A DNA stretch of 64,000 bases from an uncultured Planctomycetaceae bacterium (GCA_943787265.1 CALSLT010000006.1:558001-622000), one strand, 5' to 3'; counted from the stretch's first letter, positions 35,411 through 45,075 are shown. The notes: generated from the sequence alone by a model not told the origin. A program made the numbers and translations.

Positions 35411-35875
35411 GCCGCAGCCGCCTCCATTCGTCCGGGATGGGGTCCGTTTCGCGTCAATTCACCTTCTGTCACGCACAGAAGGGCCGAAATCCTACGGCGT
35501 ATCCGCTCACAGAGGGCGGATCAGCGGATTCAGGAGATTGTGCTCGTCTGGGTAAAAACGCGCACGGACGCGCGTACGATAACACAGTCCCCGCAAGAGT
35601 CGACGCAGTGGCGATTTCGCCTCTTTCCGGGGCGGCAGAACTTCTGAGTTCAAAATCCGGGCAGTGAATTGCCAGCCGCAACAAACTCGCGGCCCCGACA
35701 AGTTTCGTTCGCCGAGTCGTGAGTTTTCTCCGAACCTTTCGGAGGACAATGGTTTCGCATGTCTCCGTAGATTCGCTGAGACGCCGGCGCTACTCTTGTC
35801 AGTGTCCTGCCGTGGCGGACAAATTCGAGCACGATGCGGGCCGACCCACATGACTAAAGTTAAGGAAAGCGGATT
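35411..35875. other. Gene-free stretch between putA and the sulfatase-like gene
   Basis: About 465 bases between divergent genes. Short frames on both strands lack start signals. No clear repeat, hairpin or promoter was identified. Confidence 0.4.
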
Positions 35876-37303
35876 TTGAAAGCAGTTGTACTTACGTTTG
35901 ATCGCCTTCCGACTCATTTGCTCGGTTGCTACGGCAACGAGTGGACGGAAACACCGGGTTTCGATCGTCTGGCAGCACTCGGCAGCGTATTTGATCAACA
36001 CTTTGCCGAGGTGCCTGGTCCAGTCGGACCGGACCATTCCTGGTGGACGGGGCGGTTCGAGTATTTTTCGGATCCGGAAGGCGGCAAAAAAAATGGCGAC
36101 GAGACGACTCAGAACTGGCTCCAGAAGTTGGTTCTGGGTGGCGTGAAATGTCGGCTGGTGGCAGAGAACACCGAAGGGCTGCCGACGGAGCTGTTTTGTT
36201 CGAGCGAGGCGGTGGGCGGAGTCACCGGCCTGAACGCTGCACACGATGATGTCCCGATCGCTCGGCTCGCTCAGCGCGGAATCGAGATCCTAGAAAACGG
36301 CGGTTCGGAAGCCGAGTCGCCGGACGACGAGCCTCAGCCGGAACTGATCTGGCTGCATTCGGCGGGCGTGCCGTCTCCCTGGCTTCCGCCGCGATTGTTC
36401 GCGGAGCTTTACCTGGACGAGCTGGAAGAAATCGTCGACGGCGAATCCGGCAGCGAAATTGCCAGCGATATCGTTGGCCAGTTCGAAAACGATCCCGATC
36501 TGGTGAGATTGCTCCTTTCTGACTGGCGCCGCGAGGCGGAAGCGGACTCTGATTCAGACGACGGCTCGCGTCCTTCTTCGGAATCTGAGACTGAAGAAAT
36601 CGAGTCACCCGAGCTGGAACGGCAGATCAGCCGCCTGGTGTTTGCCGGCTACGTTTCAATGATCGACCGGTGGCTGCTGAAACTGCTCGAAGCCGTTGAA
36701 AACTCAGACGAGCACATTCTGCTCGTTGTGTCGGCAAACCAGGGCCACTCGTTTGGTGAAACGGTTGATCTTGCCCCTGAAGCGGTGGGAGCAGCCGCGT
36801 TTGACGAGGCAGGGTCAGGTGCGAGTGCCGGTCAACAAAGAACACTCCACGATTCTGAAGTAAGGACGCCGCTGTTGATGGCTGAGTTTACTGATTCGGC
36901 AAACGATCAGGCGTTTGGGAGTCGGCATTCGGCCTTGGTTCAGCCGGTTGACCTGGCAACGACACTGGATGACTGGATTTCGCGTGGACTCGCTGGAAAT
37001 TCAACACCGCAAACGACTTCAGCCGGAGTCAGCCTGCTGACAGCCCTGGCTGGTGGCACGCCGGACGGGCGGCCGACCGCGTTTTCACTCGGTTCTGGCG
37101 GCCAGCTTGGCGTTCGAAACTGCAATTGGGCACTGGCGGCTTCTGCGGATGCTTTTGGCGAGGATGATCTGACAGAGGGAGAAGTTCAGCTCTTTGCGAA
37201 GCCCGATGATCAGTGGGATGTCCACGACGTTTCGTCTCAATACCGCGAAGAAGCGGGCTCGCTGCTGGACAGTTTGCGGAAGTTCAGACCCGGCACTCGT
37301 TGA
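35876..37303 (+). CDS. Sulfatase/alkaline-phosphatase-fold protein lacking catalytic residues
   Basis: A 475-residue protein with the sulfatase opening: strand AVVLTFDRLPTHLLGCYGNEWTETPGFDRLA, with Asp9 where the first metal ligand sits. The active-site motif CxPSR, whose Cys or Ser becomes formylglycine, should follow FAEVPGP but reads GPVGPDHSWWTG, without Cys. The later metal motif, usually SDHG, reads SANQGHSFGE (Asn288, Gln289). Nucleophile and two metal ligands are thus missing. An acidic insertion near 215-240 (EADSDSDDGSRPSS) is unusual. There is no signal peptide, so it is probably cytoplasmic, unlike most planctomycete sulfatases. The start is TTG at 35876 after AAGGAAAG. A scaffold or regulatory role is possible; function unknown. 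Confidence 0.75.
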   Translation: MKAVVLTFDRLPTHLLGCYGNEWTETPGFDRLAALGSVFDQHFAEVPGPVGPDHSWWTGRFEYFSDPEGGKKNGDETTQNWLQKLVLGGVKCRLVAENTEGLPTELFCSSEAVGGVTGLNAAHDDVPIARLAQRGIEILENGGSEAESPDDEPQPELIWLHSAGVPSPWLPPRLFAELYLDELEEIVDGESGSEIASDIVGQFENDPDLVRLLLSDWRREAEADSDSDDGSRPSSESETEEIESPELERQISRLVFAGYVSMIDRWLLKLLEAVENSDEHILLVVSANQGHSFGETVDLAPEAVGAAAFDEAGSGASAGQQRTLHDSEVRTPLLMAEFTDSANDQAFGSRHSALVQPVDLATTLDDWISRGLAGNSTPQTTSAGVSLLTALAGGTPDGRPTAFSLGSGGQLGVRNCNWALAASADAFGEDDLTEGEVQLFAKPDDQWDVHDVSSQYREEAGSLLDSLRKFRPGTR

Positions 37304-37598
37304 CGACTCGGCGGCCAGAATTTGTGTGACAAACAGGTTTGCCTCAGCTTTCCTGCCTGCCTGAATCGCCTGTTCTCATCAACGGGTTTCGATGTTTGCA
37401 AGTCACCACCGACCAGGCTTCGGGCCGGTTTACTTTTGGAATCTAAGCCGATACTTTGACGGCCTGAATTGCTCGGTAATCTGGGGTTTTGAACGATTCT
37501 GAAAGCAGGCTGGCCGTTCCATCAGCTGCTGAATGAACGTCGAGTCATTGAGCCTCTGTTTCGCACAAACCTGGGTTCGCTGTTCAGGAATTACAATC

Positions 37599-37778
37599 AT
37601 GGCCAACGTCGCAGCACTTGCGCCTGCTGCTCTTTCAGAATCGAACGGTAATTTTTTGACTCGCCCCGAACTAGGTGCCGCGATCGTCCCTGCAGTCTGG
37701 ACGCCGACTCAAGCTGAATCCGAACCACTAATACGCTCTTGGCATGCACCGGCGACGGGTGCTTACAAGAATCAGTAA
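37599..37778 (+). CDS. Possible small protein (doubtful)
   Basis: An ATG at 37599 with AGGA ten bases upstream opens a 59-codon frame ([12 protein letters not shown] to GAYKNQ) on the same strand as the downstream isomerase. The peptide is Ala/Pro-rich with no signal peptide and no known motif. It may equally be chance. It ends ten bases before the palindromic repeat. Confidence 0.25.
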   Translation: MANVAALAPAALSESNGNFLTRPELGAAIVPAVWTPTQAESEPLIRSWHAPATGAYKNQ

Positions 37779-37788
37779 ATGATCAACT

Positions 37789-37867
37789 CGTAGGGTGCGT
37801 CTTGACGCACCTTCTTTTAACTCTAAATCAGCTCAAGAATCATCGGTGCGTCGACACGCACCCTACG
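37789..37867. repeat. GTAGGGTGCGTC palindromic repeat, copy 2
   Basis: Inverted 23-base arms at 37789-37811 and 37845-37867 (two mismatches) enclose a 33-base AT-rich centre. The left arm equals, base for base, the reverse complement of the right arm of the copy at 23026-23084, whereas the centres are unrelated in sequence and length. The right end lies two bases before the GGAAGG ribosome binding site of the isomerase gene. Confidence 0.85.
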
Positions 37868-37879
37868 GAAGGTTTCCTG

Positions 37880-38893
37880 ATGGCTTTGAAACTTCACAAC
37901 GCGATGTGGCCGGGACTTGTTGGCAAGGGTGACGACGAAGGTCAGGAGCCGCCGATCAGTCTCGAGCGGATGCTCGAACTGACCGCCGCCGCCGAAGTCA
38001 ACGGCCAGAAGTACGACGGCATCGATTACTTCCTCTTCCTGCCGCATACGAACCCTGAAGCCACTGACGATGAGCTGCGAGGAATCGCCGACCTCATCGC
38101 GTCGCATAACTTCACTGTGGGGTCGCTGGTTGCTCCGATCTGGCCGGGCACCGTTGGTGACTCAGCGATGGGCGACGATGCCTCTCGCGAGAAATTTCTA
38201 TCGGCCGTCACGATGGCCTGCCGCATCGCACGAATCTTCGAAGACCACGGCGTGCGAAAGTACGGCGTGATTCGCATCGATTCGGCTGAATTCGGTGTCG
38301 AGAAGTGGCGAGAAAACGCGAAAGCCAACACGAGCCGCATCGCCGACACATTCCGCGAAGCAGCGAAAATTGCTGCTAACAACGGTCAACGACTCGCGGC
38401 TGAAGGCGAAATCTGCTGGGCAGGAATGCACTCTTGGAAAGACATGCTCGACCTTCTGGAAGAAGTCGGCATGCCGGAATCGCTCGGCTTCCAAGCAGAC
38501 TTGGCTCACACCTACCTTTACACGCTTGGGTACAACGCTCCGGAGCACGCACTCGTCAAGGAAGGCTACAGCGACGAAGAATTCTACGCCGCCTACGAGC
38601 AGATGACCGACAAACTTCGTCCCTGGACGATCGACTTCCACGTCGCTCAGAACGACGGAGAAGTTCACGGAGCAGGCTCGCACGACAAGACCGGCAAGCA
38701 CTGCCGAGCGGACGATCCAAACGGCAAGCTCGACATTACCAAGTGCTCAAGCTACTGGCTGAAAGATTACGAGCGACGCGGCATTCAGCACATTTGCTGG
38801 GACGGCTGCATGTTCCCTAACGCGACGCTCGAAAACGGCGATACTTGGAACACGATCCTCGACGCCATGATCAAGGTCCGAGACGCGAACTGA
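37880..38893 (+). CDS. Sugar phosphate isomerase/epimerase (xylose isomerase-like TIM barrel)
   Basis: A 337-residue protein of the AP-endonuclease-2/xylose-isomerase-like TIM barrel family. Candidate metal ligands are Glu in [10 protein letters not shown], the Asp-His pair in [11 protein letters not shown], and the His and Asp residues in DFHVAQNDG and GSHDKTGKH. The likely role is interconversion of a keto-sugar or inositol derivative. I place the start at ATG 37880 ([12 protein letters not shown]), where GGAAGG lies nine bases upstream; the longer frame from 37739 would translate the palindromic repeat. The next gene, 54 bases downstream, is a Gfo/Idh/MocA oxidoreductase, a frequent partner in sugar or inositol catabolism in planctomycetes. 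Confidence 0.88.
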   Translation: MALKLHNAMWPGLVGKGDDEGQEPPISLERMLELTAAAEVNGQKYDGIDYFLFLPHTNPEATDDELRGIADLIASHNFTVGSLVAPIWPGTVGDSAMGDDASREKFLSAVTMACRIARIFEDHGVRKYGVIRIDSAEFGVEKWRENAKANTSRIADTFREAAKIAANNGQRLAAEGEICWAGMHSWKDMLDLLEEVGMPESLGFQADLAHTYLYTLGYNAPEHALVKEGYSDEEFYAAYEQMTDKLRPWTIDFHVAQNDGEVHGAGSHDKTGKHCRADDPNGKLDITKCSSYWLKDYERRGIQHICWDGCMFPNATLENGDTWNTILDAMIKVRDAN

Positions 38894-38899
38894 AAATGA

Positions 38900-38915
38900 T
38901 TTGACTCAAGTCAAA
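38900..38915. promoter_or_regulatory. Perfect 16-bp palindrome in the isomerase-oxidoreductase gap
   Basis: TTTGACT-CA-AGTCAAA spans seven bases after the isomerase stop. It could be a regulator binding site for the oxidoreductase gene or a minor hairpin; there is no T-run. Only one copy was noticed in the window. Confidence 0.35.
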
Positions 38916-38947
38916 CTTCTATAGAACAACTGCACGGAGAACTCACG

Positions 38948-40087
38948 GTGGCTAAGAAACCATTGAATATCGGTCTGGTCGGTTATGGCTTTATGGGCCG
39001 TACGCACTCAAACGGCTACAAACGGGTCAACGACTTTTTCCACGAACTGGAATACCGCCCCGTCCTGAAAGCCATCTGCGGTCGTAACGAAGAGCGAACG
39101 AAAGAGTTCGCTGAGCAGTGGGGCTATGAGTCTACCGAGTCTGACTGGAAGGCTTTGATCGCTCGCGACGATATCGACGCCGTCGACATCTGCACGCCGA
39201 ACAATACTCACGCCGAAATCGCCATCGCCGCTGCTGAAGCCGGCAAGATGGTCCTCTGCGAAAAGCCGCTGGCTCGTACTACCGAAGAAAGCCTGCCGAT
39301 GGTTGAAGCCATCGAAAAGGCCGGCGTTGCGAACACTGTCTGGTACAACTATCGCCGCGTTCCGGCCGTTACGCTTGCCAAACAGATTATCGACTCTGGC
39401 AAACTCGGCAGAATCTTCCACTATCGAGCCAACTTCCTGCAGGACTGGACGATCTCAGAAGACCTGCCGCAGGGCGGCGAGGCTCTTTGGCGGCTGGATG
39501 CGGAAGCGGCAGGTTCTGGAGTGACGGGCGACCTTCTCGCTCACTGCATCGACACAGCCATCTGGTTGAACGGTGGCATTAAAGATGTGTCGGCCATGAC
39601 GGAAACGTTTATCAAAGAACGGGTTCATCAGGGTACTGGCGAAAAGCAGGCGGTCACGATCGACGATGCGTGCATTTTCCACTGTCACTTCGACAATGGT
39701 TCGCTCGGTCTGTTTGAGTCGACTCGTTACGCACGTGGTCACAAGGCCCTTTACACCCTGGAAATCAACGGCGAGCACGCGTCGATTCGCTGGGACCTTC
39801 ACGATTTGAACCGGTTGGAATTCTTCGATCATAGCGATGAAGGCATCGTTCGCGGTTGGCGCACTGTCCACGTCACCGACGGTGATCAGCCATACCTCGA
39901 TCACTGGTGGGTGCCGGGGCTCTGCATCGGCTACGAACACACGTTCGTGCATCAAGTTGCTGACTTCCTCGCCTCACTGTCGAGCGGCGAGCCTTGTAAG
40001 CCAACATTCCGCGATGCTCTTGAAACGGCAAAAGTCTGTGACGCCGTTCTGGCGAGTGCCGCCAATAAATCCTGGACCGACGTCTAA
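38948..40087 (+). CDS. Gfo/Idh/MocA-family oxidoreductase
   Basis: A 379-residue NAD(P)-dependent sugar or inositol dehydrogenase. The Rossmann motif GLVGYGFMG (9-17), the ICTPNNTH loop (81-88) and the signature Glu-Lys-Pro (CEKPLA, E105-K106-P107) identify the family. The C-terminal alpha/beta domain includes [13 protein letters not shown] with the substrate-side Asp and His typical of the family. There is no Tat signal, so it acts in the cytoplasm. The start is GTG at 38948 with GGAG eight bases upstream. With the TIM-barrel isomerase just upstream it likely forms a two-enzyme pathway: oxidation to a keto-sugar and isomerisation. The substrate is unknown. Confidence 0.92.
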   Translation: MAKKPLNIGLVGYGFMGRTHSNGYKRVNDFFHELEYRPVLKAICGRNEERTKEFAEQWGYESTESDWKALIARDDIDAVDICTPNNTHAEIAIAAAEAGKMVLCEKPLARTTEESLPMVEAIEKAGVANTVWYNYRRVPAVTLAKQIIDSGKLGRIFHYRANFLQDWTISEDLPQGGEALWRLDAEAAGSGVTGDLLAHCIDTAIWLNGGIKDVSAMTETFIKERVHQGTGEKQAVTIDDACIFHCHFDNGSLGLFESTRYARGHKALYTLEINGEHASIRWDLHDLNRLEFFDHSDEGIVRGWRTVHVTDGDQPYLDHWWVPGLCIGYEHTFVHQVADFLASLSSGEPCKPTFRDALETAKVCDAVLASAANKSWTDV

Positions 40088-40251
40088 ACTATCGAGTTTA
40101 GGTTGTCGCGAACGAGTTGCGGCACAATACTGAGTGAACAAATTGAATTTACTACTGGCGGTTGTGGCGTGTTTCAAACTCGCTGCTGCCGCCAGTTCCT
40201 GTTGCGCCCGAAGGTTCGCCGGGCCTCATCTGACTGTCTGGGAGCTGTTCA

Positions 40252-40731
40252 ATGGCCAATCCGATCTCACGAGAAGGTTACGATAAGCTGACGGAAGAGA
40301 TTCGGAAGCTTGAAGAAGACGTCATGCCTGTCATCGTGGAAGCAATCGCTGAAGCACGTGCCGAAGGCGACCTCAAAGAAAACACCGAGTACCACGGGCA
40401 GCGCGAAGCTCAGGGAATGACTCAGGCGAAGATCAACCAATTGAAGACAAAGCTTGCGGCCTGCGAGATTGTTGACAAGTCGAGCCTGCCGAAAGGTGTC
40501 GTGACGTTCGGTTCGACGGTCACGGTTAAAGATCTCGATATAGGTGACCTTGAGACGTACGAATTTGTCGGCCCGGGCGAAGAAGATTACACCGGCGACG
40601 TCATGAAGATTTTGACGAGCAGCCCACTTGCAACGGCTCTGGCTGGTAAGAAAGTTGGCGATCAAGTTGAGGTCGAAGTTCCAAGAGGAACCCTCAAGTT
40701 GGAAGTTGCTGAAATCGTTGACTGCGAATGA
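40252..40731 (+). CDS. greA: Transcription elongation factor GreA
   Basis: GreA rescues backtracked RNA polymerase by promoting transcript cleavage. The 159-residue protein has the N-terminal coiled coil with the acidic tip Asp40 and Glu43 ([12 protein letters not shown]), which reach the polymerase active site, and the C-terminal FKBP-like domain ([33 protein letters not shown]). Length and spacing are standard. The start is ATG after GGGAG. It is followed after 50 bases by a PQQ-propeller gene on the same strand; co-transcription is possible but there is no functional tie. Confidence 0.96.
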   Translation: MANPISREGYDKLTEEIRKLEEDVMPVIVEAIAEARAEGDLKENTEYHGQREAQGMTQAKINQLKTKLAACEIVDKSSLPKGVVTFGSTVTVKDLDIGDLETYEFVGPGEEDYTGDVMKILTSSPLATALAGKKVGDQVEVEVPRGTLKLEVAEIVDCE

Positions 40732-40781
40732 GACTGTCTGACAACTTTTGTTCGACCACGCGAAGACAGGAGCGTTGATAA

Positions 40782-42050
40782 ATGCGCACTTCGATCACAG
40801 CGACGGTATTGGTTCTTGCGATTTCGGCAGCGTCGGGACGGCAATCGTCAGCCGAGGACTGGCCTGAATTTCGTGGCCCGGCGGCCAACGGGCATTCGGC
40901 TGCAGTCGGCCTGCCGGTCAAGTGGAGCGCCGATCAGAACGTTGTCTGGAAAAAAGCGATAGACGGTCTGGCTTGGTCATCCCCGATCGTTCTTGGGGAC
41001 CGAATTTATCTCACCACGTCGGTCGCAGATGGTGAAGAACTCGGCCCGGAACAATCATTGAGAACGCTGTGTCTCGATGCAGAATCCGGAGCAGTCCAGT
41101 GGGATGTTGAGATTTTTCGTCAAACAAAATCGACCGCTGCCAGGGACAAAGTTCACAAGAAGAACAGCCACGCCAGCGCAACTCCGATTACGGACGGAAA
41201 GCATCTGTTCGTGCATTTTGGCGTTCATGGAACAGCTTGCCTGAACCTGGATGGAACAGTCGTCTGGAAGAATCAAGAACTGAAATACGCACCCGTTCAC
41301 GGTAACGGTGGATCGCCGGTTCTCGTGGCTGGAATGCTGGTTCTTTCGTGCGACGGGGGTGACGTCGAATTCATCGTCGCGATGGATCAGGCCACCGGAG
41401 ATATCCTCTGGAAGACGGACCGGACAGCAAAGCACCTCAAGAAAAAGTTCGCATTCGGTACTCCGCTGTTGATCTCAGTAAACGGAAAGACTCAGATCGT
41501 TTCGCAGGGCGCGGGAGCCGTCTATGGATATCGCCCCAAAGACGGCGCCATGATCTGGAAAGTTGACTACGCAGACGGCTATTCGGTCGTTCCACGGCCC
41601 GTCTTTTCCCACGGTTTGCTTTACGTCTCCAGCGGATTCAACCAGGCAAAGATCTTTGCCATCGACCCGACCGGCGAAGGGGACATCACAAAGTCGCACG
41701 TTCGCTGGATCATGACGAAGGGCGCTCCGCATACGCCATCTCCGCTTGTCGTCGGCGACGAATTGTACATCGTCAGTGATCGCGGAATCCTGACATGCCT
41801 CGATGCAGTTTCCGGAGAAGAGCATTATCAAGAGCGTCTTGGAGGCAATTACTCGTCTTCACCGTTATTCGCAGACGGCAAAATCTATATACAGGCCGAA
41901 GGGGGCGAGGCCATCGTGGTTCGCCCCGGTAAAGAATACGAAGAGCTGGGAAGAAACGAGCTGGAAGCTCGAACGTTCGCCTCTTATGCCGTCTATGCGT
42001 CGTCTCTGCTGATCCGTAGCGAGAAGCATCTTTATCGAATATCGAATTGA
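40782..42050 (+). CDS. Exported PQQ-like beta-propeller protein (BamB-like)
   Basis: A 422-residue protein with signal peptide (MRTSITATVLVLAISAASG) followed by DWPEFRGPAANGHS, the common opening of planctomycete PQQ-like propellers. Repeated blades are seen, such as LCLDAESGAVQWDVE, ACLNLDGTVVWKN, MDQATGDILWKTD and LTCLDAVSGEEHYQE, each with the Ala/Asp-x-x-x-Gly-x-x-W-like tail. No dehydrogenase catalytic Asp/PQQ-specific Cys pair is evident, so a structural or binding role is more likely than quinoprotein catalysis. It is followed by a PhyH gene 57 bases on; the same two families sit together again at 56.5-58.8 kb. AGGAG precedes the ATG. Confidence 0.9.
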   Translation: MRTSITATVLVLAISAASGRQSSAEDWPEFRGPAANGHSAAVGLPVKWSADQNVVWKKAIDGLAWSSPIVLGDRIYLTTSVADGEELGPEQSLRTLCLDAESGAVQWDVEIFRQTKSTAARDKVHKKNSHASATPITDGKHLFVHFGVHGTACLNLDGTVVWKNQELKYAPVHGNGGSPVLVAGMLVLSCDGGDVEFIVAMDQATGDILWKTDRTAKHLKKKFAFGTPLLISVNGKTQIVSQGAGAVYGYRPKDGAMIWKVDYADGYSVVPRPVFSHGLLYVSSGFNQAKIFAIDPTGEGDITKSHVRWIMTKGAPHTPSPLVVGDELYIVSDRGILTCLDAVSGEEHYQERLGGNYSSSPLFADGKIYIQAEGGEAIVVRPGKEYEELGRNELEARTFASYAVYASSLLIRSEKHLYRISN

Positions 42051-42107
42051 GAAGTTCTCTGGATAGCTTGTGAGCTGTCGATGAGTGCAGATTGGTGAGG
42101 CCAGGCG

Positions 42108-42935
42108 ATGTCGAAGTTTCAGGCAGTTCCGGATCAGTCCGAACTTGAGACGATGGACCGTGATCTGCGGTTCTATCCGAGCCAAGTGACCAGGCCTGAA
42201 ACACTGAGTGTTGCACAGGTCGGACAGTACAACCGCGACGGCTACGTCAAGAACCTGACGGTGTTTTCAGCCTCTGAAGCCGACGAACTTCGCGGATATT
42301 TTGATGACCTGCTTGAGCGGGCCATCGCAGCCGGCGGTGACAGCTATTCAATCAGCAGTGCTCACCTGACTTATGGGCGTGTCCACGATCTGCTTTGCGA
42401 ACCACGAATTGTCGCGTGCGTCAGAGACATCCTCGGCAAAGATGTCATTGGTTGGGGCTCCCATTTCTTTTGCAAAATGCCGCACGACGGGAAGTCTGTT
42501 GCCTGGCACCAGGATGCAAGTTACTGGCCGCTGACTCCGTCGAAAGCGGTGACCGTCTGGTTGGCTATTGACGATGCCGATGTCGAAAACGCGTGTATGA
42601 AGTTTGTCGCAGGCTCGCAGCATGTCGGGCACTTGACCTACCGTCCAAGCTCCGACGACGAAGGCAACGTTCTAAATCAGACGATCGAAAACGCTGAGCA
42701 ATACGGCGAGGTCGTCTACGACAAGTTAGCTGCTGGCCAGGTCTCGCTTCATTCGGACCTACTGTTGCACGGTTCCGAAGCGAACGACTCAGACCGACGT
42801 CGATGCGGCCTGACGCTGCGATACTGCACCCCCGACGTGGTCGCCGGCTCAAACTGGCACGATAAGGGCGTCGTCGTCGCCGGGAATGACTTCTCTGGGA
42901 ACTGGACTAATCCGGCGCGTCCAGAATCTGAATGA
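42108..42935 (+). CDS. Phytanoyl-CoA dioxygenase (PhyH) family protein
   Basis: A 275-residue Fe(II)/2-oxoglutarate oxygenase. The facial triad is intact: His134 and Asp136 in AWHQDASYW and distal His221 in LLLHGSEAN, with Arg231 or Arg238 available for 2-oxoglutarate. Planctomycete genomes carry many PhyH members, whose substrates are mostly unknown (osmolytes, fatty acyl chains, sugars); nothing here identifies one. There is no signal peptide. GAGG is found near the ATG. It follows a PQQ-propeller gene by 57 bases. Confidence 0.92.
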   Translation: MSKFQAVPDQSELETMDRDLRFYPSQVTRPETLSVAQVGQYNRDGYVKNLTVFSASEADELRGYFDDLLERAIAAGGDSYSISSAHLTYGRVHDLLCEPRIVACVRDILGKDVIGWGSHFFCKMPHDGKSVAWHQDASYWPLTPSKAVTVWLAIDDADVENACMKFVAGSQHVGHLTYRPSSDDEGNVLNQTIENAEQYGEVVYDKLAAGQVSLHSDLLLHGSEANDSDRRRCGLTLRYCTPDVVAGSNWHDKGVVVAGNDFSGNWTNPARPESE

Positions 42936-43269
42936 CTGTTGTGTTCAAAAAGTGAAAACACGGATTTCAGTCACCGACGTGGATGGCGTCGATCTTACTC
43001 ACGAATCGTGGGTCTGAAGCCGAGTCTGTCGGCACGCTTTCTGGCTGGAACCTGTCAATCTGCAACAATCCTCGCCAGATGCCGGAAAGTCATGATATTC
43101 AACCAGTTGCGCCGATTGAAACTTGGTCAATTGGTCGAAATACTCTTTGACGGAACTGGCCAGTCGAAGTTAGAGTCTAAGTGCTGCATAGGATGCGCGG
43201 CCTGAGGTCACTCTCCGTGGCTCCAGCTCTCTCACACTACTGGTAGCAGTCTCAAAGACAGGTGTATCA
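42936..43269. other. Gene-free stretch
   Basis: About 330 bases before the orphan secreted-protein gene. It contains a small dyad ACTCACGA-ATCGTGGGT near 42998-43014. The 88-codon frame across it has no start signal and unusual Ser/Arg/Cys composition. Presumed promoter region. Confidence 0.4.
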
Positions 43270-45045
43270 ATGCGAAGAACATTTCTAGTCGCCACGCTTT
43301 TGGCCTTGGTCTCCTCGGTGTCAGGTAGCGCGTTTGCACAGACGTTGCCGACGGATGTGACAAACCCGCTTACCGATATTGGAACTCCCGGTGGTCGAGC
43401 AGCAGTTCCCGATCTGTTGGCACCGGAAACTCTGAATCTGCCAGACGTTCAGTTTCTCTTTGATGGCCTGTTGGATCCGGATCGTATTTCTCTGATCGAA
43501 CAAGTCACTCGTGCGAATATTGATGACCCACGGCTGACGGCAGCAGCTCAGAGCATCATCCGCAACCACATGGTTGCGTTGCAGCAGGTTGAGCTTGCAA
43601 TTCAATTCCTGCAGTCGAATCGGGATGAGATCCTGGCTGGCAATAACTTGGAGTTTAACAGCGTTTTTGGAAACCCTGGTGAGCTTCAGGACGTTGCCGT
43701 CGTCAACCCAGAGCCAATCTCAGGAACGGCAAATGTGGTAACGGCCATGACCGGAAGTGTCGCCTTGGATTTCGATGATCAGACGCAACCAAACCTGCCT
43801 GGCCACATTAATCCTGGCGATTTCGTGTTTGTGGGAGATGCCATCAACGGAGATCCACTTGGATTCGTTATGGAAGTGGAGCAAGTCCTTTCGGAAGCGG
43901 ATGGCTCCAACCAGTCATTGATCGGAACCAGCACGTTCGGTGGTGGAATTACTGCTGTAAATCGATCAAACGTTCCTGTTTTTGTCATCATCAGTTTCGA
44001 ACGACGAACGGACCCATCTCGATTCGAGCGTGTGATCCAAACGTTCAATGCAATCAAAACTTCCATGACCGGCTTGGATATAGACTTGCCAGCAATTCTT
44101 CAATCTTCTGGCAGTCCAATCACTTATCAGCGAGAATTCGAAGATATCAATACTATTTGGGCACCTGGTGTTGCGCCATTCACAACACTGGACGACGTTG
44201 TCCGGCGTGAACTTGATCGAACCGGTCTGACATCAACTCGGACTGCCGATCGTCTGGTTCGTCAGGCCGGATTCTCGAATTCGGATTCACACTACCATAT
44301 TGACCGATTGGATGATCAAGGCTTTAACCAGGCGACGGACTATCAGAATCGGCCTACATTCCCACTCCTGTGGACTGAGGACAATGAAGTTCCGCTGAAT
44401 TTCGGAGTCAACACCCAAGTGTCTGGGACAACTGACGAAGACCGAGCGTTCTTCCGAGATCGACAGACCATTTTTGGTGAACCAGATAATCCATTTGTAC
44501 AATACATCGGTCGGGCGTTTCTCGAAGAAACAATTTTCCATGCCGGGGATTTCTTCGACGACTCCATTGCAGATACCGGCACCGCAAGAGATCAAACTTT
44601 CCTGGAGACGATCTTTTTTCCTAACGGTGGGTCGACCACCCTTCCCATTACCCGAACTGATTCACTTGAGTTGCGCCAAGCACAAGAACGGCGACCGGTG
44701 CGTGGAGCACCTACACAGGGATTTGGTTTGGATATTTTCCGAGTTCCCGAGTCGGGAGACGCGACAATTGCACAGACCGAACGCCGGAAATGGCAAATGA
44801 TTATCGAATCGTTTGCCGAGCATTCGACTGACCTCACCCGACTTGACACTGCTGCTATTGGACTTGGGGGTATCATCGGAGATTTCCTACCCGCCGATCT
44901 TCGTGCCCGGAATGCAGGTAGCTTTGCCGACTTCGCCGCACTTATCGGCGGCTCTGGTGGGCTCACTGGCATCGACCCTACGAGAATTGAACCATTCGGC
45001 AAACGAGCGACAGCAGGTTTCAATCCGGTAGTTCCAAGGAACTAG
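43270..45045 (+). CDS. Large secreted orphan protein
   Basis: A 591-residue protein with a clean signal peptide (MRRTFLVATLLALVSSVSG, cleavage after AFA). The mature part is acidic, rich in Asp, Asn, Thr and Phe (NPGDFVFVGDAI, FGGGITAVNRSNVP), with mixed alpha/beta character and no membrane segments or cysteines that I noticed in the body. I do not recognise a family. Codon choice differs from the neighbours: more A/T at third positions (for example long runs of CAA, ATT, GAA), which suggests either later acquisition or relaxed expression. It has its own terminator-like hairpin. The gene stands alone between a PhyH gene and htpG. Confidence 0.8.
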   Translation: MRRTFLVATLLALVSSVSGSAFAQTLPTDVTNPLTDIGTPGGRAAVPDLLAPETLNLPDVQFLFDGLLDPDRISLIEQVTRANIDDPRLTAAAQSIIRNHMVALQQVELAIQFLQSNRDEILAGNNLEFNSVFGNPGELQDVAVVNPEPISGTANVVTAMTGSVALDFDDQTQPNLPGHINPGDFVFVGDAINGDPLGFVMEVEQVLSEADGSNQSLIGTSTFGGGITAVNRSNVPVFVIISFERRTDPSRFERVIQTFNAIKTSMTGLDIDLPAILQSSGSPITYQREFEDINTIWAPGVAPFTTLDDVVRRELDRTGLTSTRTADRLVRQAGFSNSDSHYHIDRLDDQGFNQATDYQNRPTFPLLWTEDNEVPLNFGVNTQVSGTTDEDRAFFRDRQTIFGEPDNPFVQYIGRAFLEETIFHAGDFFDDSIADTGTARDQTFLETIFFPNGGSTTLPITRTDSLELRQAQERRPVRGAPTQGFGLDIFRVPESGDATIAQTERRKWQMIIESFAEHSTDLTRLDTAAIGLGGIIGDFLPADLRARNAGSFADFAALIGGSGGLTGIDPTRIEPFGKRATAGFNPVVPRN

Positions 45046-45075
45046 CTGCCACAACGTAACAAGTCGAAATATTGC

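Larger units (their letters stand above)
37304..37879. other. Intergenic stretch with a weak small ORF and a palindromic repeat
   Basis: About 575 bases before the sugar isomerase gene. It holds a possible 59-codon frame (37599-37778) and the second GTAGGGTGCGTC palindrome, both listed separately. The rest shows nothing that I can support. Confidence 0.5.

Noticed and set aside
33899..35647. 582-codon open frame on the plus strand opposite putA
   Set aside because: It is fully antisense to a clear PutA gene; its composition (Arg/Val/Phe-rich, no domain) is what a codon-biased GC-rich gene gives in the opposite frame.
37739..37879. Upstream start for the sugar isomerase
   Set aside because: It would translate the dispersed palindromic repeat; ATG 37880 has GGAAGG and fits the family N terminus.
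42939..43205. 88-codon plus-strand frame after the PhyH gene
   Set aside because: No start signal, unnatural Ser/Arg/Cys composition, and the next real gene has a clear start at 43270.
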